Shown here: positions 1 through 9,003 of the stretch, piece by piece
How positions within the stretch are numbered: the stretch's first letter is position 1
Layout: every line of letters begins with the position of its first letter
The notes under the pieces: model-generated
The model's input: only the letters and a program-made list of their open reading frames with translations
Told to the model about the DNA's origin: nothing
Database searches by the model: none
Origin: Streptomyces sp. NBC_01549
GTDB lineage: Bacteria > Actinomycetota > Actinomycetes > Streptomycetales > Streptomycetaceae
Direction: 5' to 3'
DNA: 64,000 bases
Assembly (NCBI RefSeq): GCF_026339955.1
Contig: NZ_JAPEPW010000006.1
Location: forward strand, 62,001 to 126,000
Translations under genes and position numbers: made by a program

Positions 1-346
1 ACGACCGACCCCAGTGCCTCGGCCAGTGCGGTCCGATCGCGGTGGGCATGGCGTCGACGACGTCTCGAGGGGGCCGGTCAGGACGGGCAGCACGTCGGCG
101 ACCTGCTCGGTGACGTGCTGAGTGACGTGTTCGGTGATGCTCTCCTGCGGTACGGGCGCGCCGAGCAGCTCGGCGACTCGTTCCGCGAGCCCGGGGCTGA
201 GCCGTCCGGCGGCCGTCCGCAGCTCCGGCACCGGAGCAAGACTTCGCCGCGATCGTCGCCGGGAAGGGAGTGATGACGTTGAACTGTGACGCCCACCCGG
301 GAATCACAGTCCTGGTCCTGATTCGCCTACGGGAGACGTGCGGTGA
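1..346. other. No intact gene; possible coding remnant on minus strand
   Basis: No complete gene is visible. Reading the minus strand through about 80-240 gives a protein-like stretch with alternating hydrophobic and charged residues (for example VPELRTAAGRLSPGLAERV). It lacks a start with a ribosome site, and the frame breaks near the window edge. It may be a remnant of an unidentified gene. I assign no family. Confidence 0.2.
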
Positions 347-754
347 TCAGCTGAGACCGAGCTGACGCAACATGCCGAGCTCATCGCTGCTACCCCAGCG
401 CTCGACCATTTTCCCGTCGGCGAACCGGCTGATCTGCATCCCTCGGTAACTCACCGTTTTTCCCGTCGCACTGTGCCCCATCAGTTCACCGAGATGTGTG
501 CCCGTGATGGTGTATGCGAACGCGACCTCGGCGTCGGTGGCCATGACGTGCTCGACCTCGATATGCAGATCGGGGAAGGCCCGCCTCATTGAGGCGAACA
601 TCTCCTCATAGCCTTCGGGTCCAGGAACCTGTCCTGGGGCCGGGTCGTGGTCGACAGAGTCGGGCGCCACGTATTCCTCGAGATCGCTGAGGTGGTCACT
701 GTTCACCGCTGATCCGAAGCCCTCCAAGACGGCGACGTTGCTGCTGCGCGACAT
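347..754 (-). CDS. SnoaL-like ester cyclase / NTF2-fold protein
   Basis: A 135-residue protein of the size and pattern of the SnoaL-like polyketide cyclase / ester-cyclase family (NTF2-like alpha+beta barrel). Visible signatures are an N-terminal helix region, a VDHDPAPGQVPGPEGYEEMF stretch (loop and helix after the first strands), RRAFPDLHIEVEHVMATDAEV, and a C-terminal strand pair ending near MQISRFADGKMVERW. Such proteins are cytoplasmic and either catalyse ring closures or hydrolyses or bind small ligands; the substrate cannot be inferred. I chose the ATG at 754 rather than a longer reading to 946, because AAGGAG lies 6-7 bases upstream of it and the extra N-terminus is not protein-like. 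It stands alone, with no operon partner. Confidence 0.8.
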   Translation of the reverse strand: MSRSSNVAVLEGFGSAVNSDHLSDLEEYVAPDSVDHDPAPGQVPGPEGYEEMFASMRRAFPDLHIEVEHVMATDAEVAFAYTITGTHLGELMGHSATGKTVSYRGMQISRFADGKMVERWGSSDELGMLRQLGLS

Positions 755-1159
755 GACGCGCTCCTTGACGTTGCAGCCCTGGGCGCGTACACAACAATGA
801 TGTGCAGTCGCCCCTTCCTCCCATCCACGATAGGTCTGGCGGCCTGAGGTGGCCTGCTGGAACGGGAAGCGAAGAACCTCCCGCGTATCCGCCGGTAGAC
901 AAGCCGATTGCGACCGCCCTGCCGCGAACCCTGTTCTGTTGCGCACGGGCCATCTTGGGTCCGAACAGAAGACGGTCAGGTCGCCGTGCCGTCCGCAGGC
1001 GCTGGTACGACGACACCGTTCGGCTGGGTTCGGCAGGACGGCGTCACGTCACTCCCGAACATCCCTTGCACCCGCATCCGGTCGGAGACGACAGCCGGTC
1101 GGCAGTGCGTCGGCAGTACGGTCTTCCCCATGCCCCTCTGCTGATGGAGGATCCCATGC
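755..1159. other. Intergenic region
   Basis: About 400 bases between the divergent SnoaL-like gene and the next plus-strand gene. The overlapping reading frames here have no ribosome sites or recognisable motifs. It probably holds both promoters, but I could not pick a convincing -35/-10 pair. Confidence 0.4.
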
Positions 1160-1687
1160 ATGACTCAACAGCGATCCGATGGGGCGCCGTCGGCTGACGC
1201 CGCCAACGCCTACCTGGAGGCGCTCCGAGAGCGGCTCGCGGCCGACGGATGCGGGGTGACCGCAACCACCTGGCGCGACTACCGGGTAGTGATCGGCAGT
1301 CGATCGGACCGCAAGGTACGTTGGTTCGGCACCAGGGTGGAGCTGTTCGTCCTCGCCACCGCTGTCCTCGAGGTCGACAACGCCTCGATGGCCGAGTACA
1401 CCGGGTGGGCCATGGACTACGTGAAGAGCCTCCGCAGCGGTCTGCCCGGCGCCCGCAACGCGGCGATGATCCTGCCCGCCCTGGCGAGTGGCAGCGTCCA
1501 GCCGTCCGCGAGGGACTGGGCCGCCAAGGACGCCCGGATCCTCGGTACGTCCCTGATCGGCCGACCCGTCACGGTGGAGACATCGGCCTCGAAGGCCACC
1601 CGAGTCAGCATGTACCGGGGCAGGGTCGTGTACGGCGGGATGTTCACGCGTCACGTGCTGAAAAAGGCCTCGCTGTACTTCCCCTGA
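1160..1687 (+). CDS. Hypothetical protein, 175 residues
   Basis: I do not recognise this family. The ATG at 1160 is preceded by GGAGGA with good spacing. A competing ATG at 1156 leads to a frame that closes quickly. The protein is soluble and mixed alpha/beta, beginning with a helix (AANAYLEALRERLAADG), followed by strands around TTWRDYRVVIGSRSDRKVRW, a helix near GWAMDYVKSLRSGLPGARNA, and a C-terminal stretch ending in a Lys-Lys-aromatic tail. There are no signal peptide, membrane segments or obvious catalytic motifs. Codon use fits the surrounding genes. It is single and is flanked downstream by about 280 bases without a gene. Confidence 0.55.
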   Translation: MTQQRSDGAPSADAANAYLEALRERLAADGCGVTATTWRDYRVVIGSRSDRKVRWFGTRVELFVLATAVLEVDNASMAEYTGWAMDYVKSLRSGLPGARNAAMILPALASGSVQPSARDWAAKDARILGTSLIGRPVTVETSASKATRVSMYRGRVVYGGMFTRHVLKKASLYFP

Positions 1688-1969
1688 GCTCCCATGACGA
1701 AGCAAGAACACCGGGCGCACGCCCCAACCAACGCCTTTCGGAAGGCGGACCCGGCACACCAGCACTTCGGGGGTCGCCCGGCTGCCACCTCCCAGCGTCT
1801 ACCAGCCGCCAAACGACCCCGCGGAACTGGACGGTGGTGACCGCAGCGTCGTCGGCATCAGTTTGCGTGCGGACCGCGTCCAGTACCCCCGTCCACGACG
1901 TCCGGCCGGTCTCCAGCACGGCCGCGATCGGGTACGTCCAACCAGCGAAGGATCAGTCGAAGGCCGTTC

Positions 1970-2530
1970 TCACGTCAGCTGAACTACGGAAACACCGATC
2001 AAGTCGGACTTGCGCTCGACGTCGGGCCTTCGAAGGCGTCTCGACGAGACCCTGACGCAGTGAACCAACCGACCCGGCCTGACCTCGGTCAGCAGGTCCT
2101 TCAGTTCCTCGACCGCTGAGCGCAGGTCCTCCGCCGAGGGGGCAACAAGCGTCAGCAGACTCCGGCCGAAGCGGCGAAGGCGCCAGAAGTCGAAGAGCTC
2201 CGTTCCATCCGCAGCGAAGTCCACGTCAATGTCGATCCCGTTCGGGCTTGCCAGTCGACATCCCGCACCGTGCACCGCATACGAGTAGCCACCGACCTCA
2301 CCACGGCGGCTGATCTCGCCCGAGCGGGCAAGCACGAGCAGGTCCGCCAGCCGGTCCAGCGACGGCATGGACTCCCGAACCGCAGCTCTGGCAGCGCCGA
2401 GAGCACCGACGAAACCGAGCACGAAGTCCCGTGCTGCAGACACCTGGTGTCGTGACGCACCCTCACTCCCGGACTCCCGCAACGCACCCTCCGGGCCACT
2501 GCCAGATGATCCAGGTTGGGATTCTTCCAC
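1970..2530 (-). CDS. Hypothetical protein, 186 residues
   Basis: A cytoplasmic protein without an assigned function. A helix (ARDFVLGFVGALGAARAAVRE) is followed by a helix-rich segment (MPSLDRLADLLVLARSGEI), then a beta-rich core with IDIDVDFAADGTELFDFWRLRRFGRSL. This order resembles small DUF families common in actinomycetes (possibly DUF6896), but I cannot confirm it. The last third (about residues 155-186, Arg-rich and ending VVQLT) looks less conserved and may be read-through past a lost stop. A true start could be an internal Met. There are no membrane segments. Confidence 0.5.
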   Translation of the reverse strand: MEESQPGSSGSGPEGALRESGSEGASRHQVSAARDFVLGFVGALGAARAAVRESMPSLDRLADLLVLARSGEISRRGEVGGYSYAVHGAGCRLASPNGIDIDVDFAADGTELFDFWRLRRFGRSLLTLVAPSAEDLRSAVEELKDLLTEVRPGRLVHCVRVSSRRLRRPDVERKSDLIGVSVVQLT

Positions 2531-2649
2531 GGGCCCAGCTCACCGTGCCAGAGAGATCTCCTCGCAGCGACCAACCACGAACCCCCCTCAGAGGGCAGAG
2601 TCGGCGCGGACAACCGGAGCAGCTTCAAAGGCCCTCCAGCACCAGGAAA

Positions 2650-3294
2650 TCAGGACTGGCGGCGTGCGAAGAGAATCGCCCCCGGAGTCTTCTCATCCGG
2701 GTCGAGCAGCAGTTGGGCCTCGATCTCGAATCCGGCGTCGCGCAGCCAGGTGGCCACCTGGTCCGGTTGGCGGCGATGGACATGGACCTTCATCGGGTGG
2801 CCGCCATAGCCCTCTGTCTTCAATCGCGACTGGTCGCCGACGTGAAAGCCCAGCTGCAGCGGTCCACCTGGACGCAATACTCGGTGGAAGTGCGCCAACA
2901 CAGTGGGCACCTCGTGGTCGGGGATGTGGATCAACGACCACCACGCGAGCAGGCCGGCCACCGAAACGGCGGGGAGGTCCAAGTCCGTCATCGAGCCCAC
3001 CTCGAATCGCAGGCCGGGATGGTCACGCCGGGCCACGTCGATCATCCCAGGGGAGAGGTCGATGCCGAAGGCGTCGACACCGAGCCCGTGCAGGTGGGCG
3101 GTGACTTTCCCGGGGCCGCAGCCGACGTCTGCCACCGGCCCACCCCCCGCGGCCCGCACCTTGTCGGCGAACAGTGCCAGCGCCCCTCGCAGGTACGGCC
3201 GTTCGGCCAAGGCGTTGCGCATTTGGTCGGCATAGCTGACCGCGACCGTGTCATATGAGGTTCGGGTGTCTGCCAGCCAGTCGTCCGTGTTCAT
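2650..3294 (-). CDS. Class I SAM-dependent methyltransferase
   Basis: A 214-residue Rossmann-fold methyltransferase. Motif I is VADVGCGPGKVTAHL at about residues 55-69, followed by the acidic strand DAFGIDLSPGMIDVA (motif II) and a post-motif region LAWWSLIHIPDHEVPTVL. This is the UbiE/Methyltransf_25 arrangement. It transfers a methyl group from S-adenosylmethionine, and the acceptor is unknown. A GTG or Met a few codons upstream (3303) is also possible, but the Met-Asn-Thr start at 3294 fits family N-termini better. It is intact by length and not part of an obvious operon. Confidence 0.88.
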   Translation of the reverse strand: MNTDDWLADTRTSYDTVAVSYADQMRNALAERPYLRGALALFADKVRAAGGGPVADVGCGPGKVTAHLHGLGVDAFGIDLSPGMIDVARRDHPGLRFEVGSMTDLDLPAVSVAGLLAWWSLIHIPDHEVPTVLAHFHRVLRPGGPLQLGFHVGDQSRLKTEGYGGHPMKVHVHRRQPDQVATWLRDAGFEIEAQLLLDPDEKTPGAILFARRQS

Positions 3295-3303
3295 GACCGG
3301 CAC

Positions 3304-3652
3304 AGTAGTCCGTGATCACGATCTCGTGGAGGGTCGCTGCGCGGACCGATCATCGACCGCGCTGAACAGTCGGATCCTCGCCGCCAAGGCACCGGACACG
3401 CTCCGCCCGCACCTGAACTCCGCCTGCCGCCCGCCGACTTGCCCGCGACTCCACCACTCAGGCGGCGTGACAGAGGTCATTGACAAGCGGAATCCGCGAA
3501 GGTTGTCATGAGCACACGCTGCGAACCCTTGGGGCCTGTTGTAGTCATCGAGTCGACGGCTCCTCCCTCGGCGCCGGTCGTAGCCCGTCATTGGGCGCAG
3601 CATGCACGAAGACCGCGGGAGCCGGCTCCAGGGCAGAGGGTGGGCGGCTGCC
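3304..3652. other. Intergenic region upstream of LAL regulator
   Basis: About 350 bases separating the methyltransferase start (minus) from the LAL regulator (plus). It is a divergent promoter region. I see no gene, long repeat or clear operator in it. Confidence 0.4.
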
Positions 3653-6562
3653 ATGGGAGTACGGTCATTGACCGGGCGCCGCGAGCTGCTCGACACCGCC
3701 CAGGCCGCGTTGACGGGCTGTCCCGGAGTGCTGTTCCACGGTCCCGCGGGGATCGGCAAGTCCGTGCTCGTGGCCGCCCTCATGGCGTCCTTGGCCACGG
3801 ATGGCCGGTCGGCCGGCACGGTGCTGCACTGCTCGCCCGCGGAGGAGGACGCCCGGCTCCCGTTCGTCGGCCTCATCGACCTGTTCGCGCGGGTGCCGGA
3901 GAGCTGTCTGAAGGCCCTGGCGCCCGAGCCCCGGGCGGCGCTGAGGGCGGTACTGCTGCGCGGCCGGGAACCGGCCGGCGACCAGAGCCGTCTCGCGGTG
4001 CGCGTCGCCGTCCTCGAAGTGCTGCGAACCCTGGCCGCCACCGGCCCCGTTCTGCTGGTCATCGATGACCTCCAGTGGTTCGACGAGCCGAGCGCCGAGG
4101 TGCTCGCCTTCGCCGTACGCCGCGTCGAGGGCATCGACATACGGGTGGTGGCCGCCGAGCGGGTGGCGGACGGCGAGCAGCCCGAACGGCTGCGCTGCTG
4201 CCCGCCGGGCACCGTCGAACTTCCCGTGCCGCCGCTGGCGGACGGCGAGGTGGCACACCTGGTGCGTACCGGCATCGGTGCCGACCTGGCACCGGCGGTG
4301 CTGCGCGCGATCCAGGACGCCGCTGCCGGGAACCCGTGGTACGCACTGGAGTTGGGGCGGGCGGCCGCGCGCGACGGAGCGCCCGTCGGCTTCGGCCGGA
4401 CGCTGTCCGTACCTCGAAGGCTGCGTACCCTGCTGCTGGCGCAGGTGCGTACGCTGCCGGAAACAGCGCGGCGCACCCTCCTCGTCACGAGCGCCGCCGC
4501 CCGTCCCACCCTCACTCTGCTGCGTGCCGCCGGACTTCATCACCCCGCCGCGGACCTCGCGGAGGCCGAACGACTCGGTGTCGCGACGGCCGACGCCGAC
4601 GGAATCGTACGTTTCCGGCATCCGCTGATCCGGGCCGCTGTCTATGCCGACGCTCCGGAGTACAGCCGTCGGCAGGCGCACGCCCTGCTGGCTCATGCGG
4701 TCACCGAGCCTGCGGAGCAGGCCCGTCACCTCGCTCTCGCCCACCCGCACGAGGACGAGACCACCGCCCGTACGCTGGTGTCCGCGGCCGGGTCGGCCCG
4801 CCGCGACGGCTCACCCGATGCCGCCTTTGAACTGGCCGGGCTCGCTGTCCGACGCACTCCCGGCGACCGCCCCGCGGATCGCGCCGACCGGCTGCTGGCC
4901 GCGGCGGAGTACTCGTGCGACGCCGGACGACTGGACGAGGCGGGGCAGGCGGCCGAGACCGTCCTCGCCGAGTCTGGCTCCGCACGGCAGCGGGTGCGGG
5001 CCCGGCTGATCCTGCTACGCAACGCCGGGCAGGCGCTGGAGGGCGCCCGAGACCTGATCGAGGAGGGCCTCCGGGACGCGGACGGCGACCCGGAGACCGA
5101 GGCATGGCTGCACCACTGGGCGGCGGTACTCGGCCTGCTGTGCGGGGAGTTGGAGGAGGCGGCCCGGCATGCCCGGCGCGCTGCCCGGCATGCGGCCCGG
5201 GCGGGCGACACGGACACCCGGATCGGAGCGCTCGCCACCCTCGCCCGGGTGCGGTCCCTGGCGGGGGAACCGGTCGCCGCCGACGCCGCGCTGGAGGAGG
5301 CGCTCACACTGGTCGGCGGCGCCGACGCCGGCCCGGAGAGCTGGGGACTGATCCGGATGCGGGCGATCCTCGCCCTGGACTCCGACATGGTGACCGAGGC
5401 ACGGGCCCTGGTCGCCGGACTCCTCGCGGAAATAGGCGAGTTCGCCGGAGTCGAGGAGGTCATGGCGACCTTGGTGTCGCTGACCCGCATTCAGGTGCGT
5501 TCCGGGGACTGCCGGGAGGCGCTGCGCACCGCGGCCCGATGCTCGCGTGCCATGGCCGAGACGGGCGTACAGGCGGCTCCGGCGCTGTATGCGGCGGCGC
5601 TCGCGGCGGCCGCGGGCGGCACCGCCGACGAGGCCCGGCACCTCGCAGAGCAGGCGGTACGAACCTCGGAGGCGGACGGCGACCGGCTGTTCCTGCTGCG
5701 CGCGCTGGCGGTGCTCGGGCAGGCCGAGCTGCTCGTCGGCGACCCACGCGGGGCGGCGGCCGCGGTCGAGGCGCTGCAGCGCGTCAAGGAACTCGGCGAG
5801 GCCATGTCCGCCGCCGACCCGCCCCTGCTGCACTGGTACAGCGACTTGGCCGAAGCCCTGGTCATCCTGGGCGAGACGGACGCGGCAGGGGCTGTGATCC
5901 GCGAGGCCCGGACGCGTGTGTCCGGCGACACGCCCGGGAGCGTACTGGCAGCTCTGGAGCGGGCGGAGGGGCTGCGTGAGGCGGGGCTCGGCCGGGCGAA
6001 GGAGGGGGCGGTACGGCTGCGTGCCGCCGTGGACCGACTGCGTCGGCTTCCGTTGCCCGTGGAGCTGGTGCGTACGCTGATCGCGCTCGGCGCGGTCGAG
6101 CGCCGCTCTCGCCGCAGGAACGCGGCGCGCATGGTCCTCGGCGAGGCGCTGGAGACCGCGACGCGGATCGGCGCCGCTCCACTGGCGGCGCGGGCCAGGG
6201 ACGAGCTGGCGCGGCTCGAAGCCGGAGAGCGGAGCGCGGAGACAGGTGCGGGCGGACCCGAACTCACCCCCACGGAAGCCAGGATCGCCGGACTGGTCGG
6301 TGGCGGGGCCACCAACCGGGAAGTCGCCGCAGAGCTGTTCATCAGCGTCAAGACGGTGGAAGGTGCACTGTCGCGCGTCTACCGCAAGGTCGGGGTCCGC
6401 TCGCGCACCGCGCTCGCCCATGCGATGGCGGTCGCCGTCATCGCATCCGGGGCCGCCGTGGATTCCGCCGACGACGACCAAGTGAGGCCCCCTGCACGGG
6501 CGGTGATGACGAGTCAGCTCGGCCGGGTCCGCATTCCCCGTGCGCTTGACACACGCCGTTGA
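3653..6562 (+). CDS. LuxR-family LAL transcriptional regulator (AAA-type ATPase plus HTH)
   Basis: A 969-residue large ATP-binding regulator. The N-terminal NTPase has Walker A GPAGIGKS at about 29-36 and Walker B LLVIDDLQWFD at about 133. A long helical TPR-like middle section rich in Ala/Glu/Arg follows, and a LuxR/GerE helix-turn-helix lies at about 871-925 (LTPTEARIAGLVGGGATNREVA then VKTVEGALSRVYRKVGV). Such proteins activate secondary-metabolite or catabolic genes in the cytoplasm. I chose the ATG at 3653 over 3602 because family members begin just before the VGR/LTGR motif that precedes Walker A. The target is not evident, since the next gene (S53 peptidase) has its own ribosome site 120 bases away. 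Confidence 0.9.
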   Translation: MGVRSLTGRRELLDTAQAALTGCPGVLFHGPAGIGKSVLVAALMASLATDGRSAGTVLHCSPAEEDARLPFVGLIDLFARVPESCLKALAPEPRAALRAVLLRGREPAGDQSRLAVRVAVLEVLRTLAATGPVLLVIDDLQWFDEPSAEVLAFAVRRVEGIDIRVVAAERVADGEQPERLRCCPPGTVELPVPPLADGEVAHLVRTGIGADLAPAVLRAIQDAAAGNPWYALELGRAAARDGAPVGFGRTLSVPRRLRTLLLAQVRTLPETARRTLLVTSAAARPTLTLLRAAGLHHPAADLAEAERLGVATADADGIVRFRHPLIRAAVYADAPEYSRRQAHALLAHAVTEPAEQARHLALAHPHEDETTARTLVSAAGSARRDGSPDAAFELAGLAVRRTPGDRPADRADRLLAAAEYSCDAGRLDEAGQAAETVLAESGSARQRVRARLILLRNAGQALEGARDLIEEGLRDADGDPETEAWLHHWAAVLGLLCGELEEAARHARRAARHAARAGDTDTRIGALATLARVRSLAGEPVAADAALEEALTLVGGADAGPESWGLIRMRAILALDSDMVTEARALVAGLLAEIGEFAGVEEVMATLVSLTRIQVRSGDCREALRTAARCSRAMAETGVQAAPALYAAALAAAAGGTADEARHLAEQAVRTSEADGDRLFLLRALAVLGQAELLVGDPRGAAAAVEALQRVKELGEAMSAADPPLLHWYSDLAEALVILGETDAAGAVIREARTRVSGDTPGSVLAALERAEGLREAGLGRAKEGAVRLRAAVDRLRRLPLPVELVRTLIALGAVERRSRRRNAARMVLGEALETATRIGAAPLAARARDELARLEAGERSAETGAGGPELTPTEARIAGLVGGGATNREVAAELFISVKTVEGALSRVYRKVGVRSRTALAHAMAVAVIASGAAVDSADDDQVRPPARAVMTSQLGRVRIPRALDTRR

Positions 6563-6595
6563 CGTGACATCCGCAGTTAACACGTGACGCAAGGG

Positions 6596-6618
6596 TTCCC
6601 CCGCTTATGCGGGTGGGG
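6596..6618 (+). terminator. Short GC hairpin after LAL gene
   Basis: CCCGC-TTAT-GCGGG forms a 5-bp stem with a 4-base loop, extended by flanking C/G runs, about 35 bases after the LAL stop. There is no U-run, as is common in streptomycetes. It is a plausible weak terminator. Confidence 0.4.
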
Positions 6619-6683
6619 CTGGTGTTCCTACGGTGAAGCCGTTCCGCTTCCGGGACACCACCCCCACTCTCCGGAGGACCTCA

Positions 6684-8159
6684 GTGAAGTCACGCCTGAA
6701 GCTGCTCGGTCTGGTCGCCGCGCCGGCCCTGCTCGCCGCCGCCGTCCCCACCGCCTACGCCGCCGGCACCGCCCAGCCGCACTCAACCCGTGCGGTCATC
6801 ACCGGAGATGTCCTCAAGGGCCTGAACCAGGACGCGACCCACACCGGCGGTGTCGCCGCCGGGAAGCGGATATCGGTGGCGATCAGCCTGACCCCCAGAA
6901 ACGACAAGGCGCTCGACACCTTCGTCGCCAAGGTCAGCAACCCGCGGTCGAGCTCGTACGGCCACTACCTGACGAAGCATCAGTTCGCGGCCCGCTTCGG
7001 CCGGACCGATGCCGAGATCAAGCAGCTCAAGGACTATCTGCACGCACAGGGGCTCACCGTCGGCACCGTCCACTCGGGGAACCTGCTGGTCGACGCCAGC
7101 GGCACCGCCGCCCAGCTGCAGAAGGCCTTCGGCACCAAGCTGTCGACCTGGAAGGACGCCAAGTCGGGTCGCTCGTTCTACGCCAACGACACCGCGCCGA
7201 CCTTGCCGACCGCCATCGCCTCCCTCGTCAGCGACGTGGCCGGCCTCAACAACCGCGCTCAGCTGCACCACCAGACACTCTCCACCGTGACCCCTCACAA
7301 CGGTCCGGGCGGTGGCTACACCCCCGCCCAGCTCAAGGGCGGCTACAACGTCTCCGGTACGTACACCGGCAGCGGCCAGAAGATCGCGCTGATCGAGTTC
7401 GACGGCTTCCAGCAGTCCAACATCACCGCCTACGACAACTACTACAGCCTGGGCTCGCCCACCCCGACCGTGCAGAAGGTGGACAGCGGCTCCGGCTCGC
7501 TCGGTGACGGCCAGGTCGAGGTCGAGCTGGACATCGAGGTCCTGCACGCGATCGCTCCCAAGGCGAACGTCACCGTCTTCGAGGGCCCCAACTCCGACGC
7601 CGGCGAGGTCGACACGTACCAGGCCATCGTCGACAGCGGTATCCCGACCACCTCGATCAGCTGGGGCGCCGCCGAGAGCCAGCGCACGACCTCCAACATC
7701 AACGCCGTGGACGCCGTCTTCAAGGCGGGCGCCGCCGAGGGCCTCGGCTTCTACGCGACCTCCGGCGACGACGGGTCCGACGACGCGGGCGACGGCACCA
7801 CCTCCGTCGACTACCCGGCCAGCGACCCGTACGTCACCGGCGTCGGCGGCACCAAGCTGACCGTCACCTCGGCCAACGCCTGGAGCAAGGAAGTGGCCTG
7901 GTACGGGGGCGGCGGCGGCAAGTCCTCCGTCTTCAAGATCCCCAGCTGGCAGACCGCGGTGCAGAAGAGCGCCGGCGGCGGCTACCGCCAGGTGCCGGAC
8001 GTCTCGGCGCACGCCAACCCCAGCCCCGGCGTCTCGATCTACTCGCAGGGCTCCTGGTCCTCGGTCGGCGGCACCAGCGCCGCCGCGCCCGAGTGGGCTC
8101 GGATTCGAAGAGAACGGCGGGCCCGAGGTCCTGCGCACCGTGGAGGTGCCGACCCCTGA
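6684..8159 (+). pseudogene. S53 (sedolisin/kumamolisin) peptidase, 3'-truncated
   Basis: A secreted pro-peptidase starting at GTG 6684, with GGAGG six bases upstream. It has a signal peptide (KLLGLVAAPALLAAAVPTAYA), a Pro-kumamolisin activation domain (about residues 30-195), then the catalytic domain. The Glu and Asp of the S53 triad lie in VEVELDIEVL, the oxyanion Asp in SGDDGSDD, and the serine in SVGGTSAAAPEWA near residue 470. Right after the serine motif (about 8097) the reading changes to unrelated Arg-rich sequence and stops at 8159. The roughly 80-residue C-terminal part with the calcium site is missing. The downstream sequence is in fact a quinone oxidoreductase in another frame. 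Without the calcium site the enzyme is probably inactive. Confidence 0.85.
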
Positions 8160-8943
8160 AGCCGGCCCCGGAGAGGTGCTGGTCCGGGTGGCCTACGCGG
8201 GAGTGAACTACGCCGAAGTGCAGCACCGCCTCGGCGATTTCGGCCCACCGGACACACTCGACATCCCCGGCATGGAAGCCTCCGGGCATGTCGCCGCGAT
8301 CGGCGAGGGCGTCAGCGGGCTCGCCATCGGGGACCCTGTCCCCGTGTACCTGCCCGACGGCGGTGGCTACGCCGAGTACGCCGGCGCCCCAGCCCGCTTC
8401 ACGTTCCCGCTGCGCACCCCACGCGGCGAGATCGATCTACGGACCGCCGGCGGGGCCGCACTCGTCCTGCCCACGGCCTACGGCGTCCTCGCCGGAGCGG
8501 CCCGGCTCCGCCCCGGCGACAGCGTTCTGATCCACGCGGCGGCCGGAGGCGTGGGCTCCGTCGCCGCCCAGATCGCCCGCGCACTCGGCGCGGACACCGT
8601 GTACGGCACCGTCGGCAGCACCGACAAGGCCGAGTACGCCAAACGTTTCGGATACGACGCGGTCTTCCCACGGGAGGACTTCCCCGACGCGGTGCGCGAC
8701 GCGACCGGCGGGCGAGGCATGGACGTGGTCCTCGACCCCGTGGGCGGCCCCACGCGCCTCGCCAGCGTCTCCAGACGTGCCCCCGACCTCCTGCGCACCC
8801 ATGGTCTGACAGCCCTGGAACTCGTCGCCTCGGGAAGCGTGCTCATCGATGTCACCGACATCCTTCCGCTGGCTGCCGCGGCCCGGGCACATGAGCGGAT
8901 GCAAGCGGGACACAACGTAGGGAAGACCCTGTTGGCCGTATGA
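8100..8943 (+). pseudogene. Zinc-type NADPH:quinone oxidoreductase remnant (MDR family)
   Basis: In the frame GFEENGGPEVLRTVEVPTPE the sequence matches the N-terminal part of medium-chain quinone oxidoreductases, but the first few codons and the start are lost at the joint with the peptidase. The GroES-like part (about 8130-8440) and the Rossmann motif AAAGGVGSVAAQIARALGA (about 8545-8600) are present. After GGPTRLAS (about 8770) the text jumps directly to RRAPDLLRTHGLTALELV. About 50 residues of the usual nucleotide-domain core appear to be absent in frame. The 3' end (VGKTLLAV, stop 8943) is normal. This is a decayed gene; expression would need a read-through or an internal GTG at 8140. Confidence 0.75.
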
Positions 8944-9003
8944 AGGAGGAACAACGGCCAAGACCGGCAAGAACGTTCATGGTGTCGTCACCGCGGGCGT
9001 CCG

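Noticed and set aside
3665..6592. Long minus-strand open frames opposite the LAL regulator.
   Set aside because: Composition is Arg/Gly/Ser-rich and the LAL gene has clear motifs, so these are shadow frames.
6590..6630. A sequence resembling a single type I-E CRISPR repeat (GGTTCCCCCGCTTATGCGGG).
   Set aside because: It occurs once, without spacers or further repeats and with no cas genes in the window. It is better explained as a weak terminator hairpin.
6783..8138. A 451-codon minus-strand frame opposite the S53 peptidase.
   Set aside because: It is Gly/Val/Asp low-complexity and antisense to a gene with signal peptide, pro-domain and catalytic motifs.
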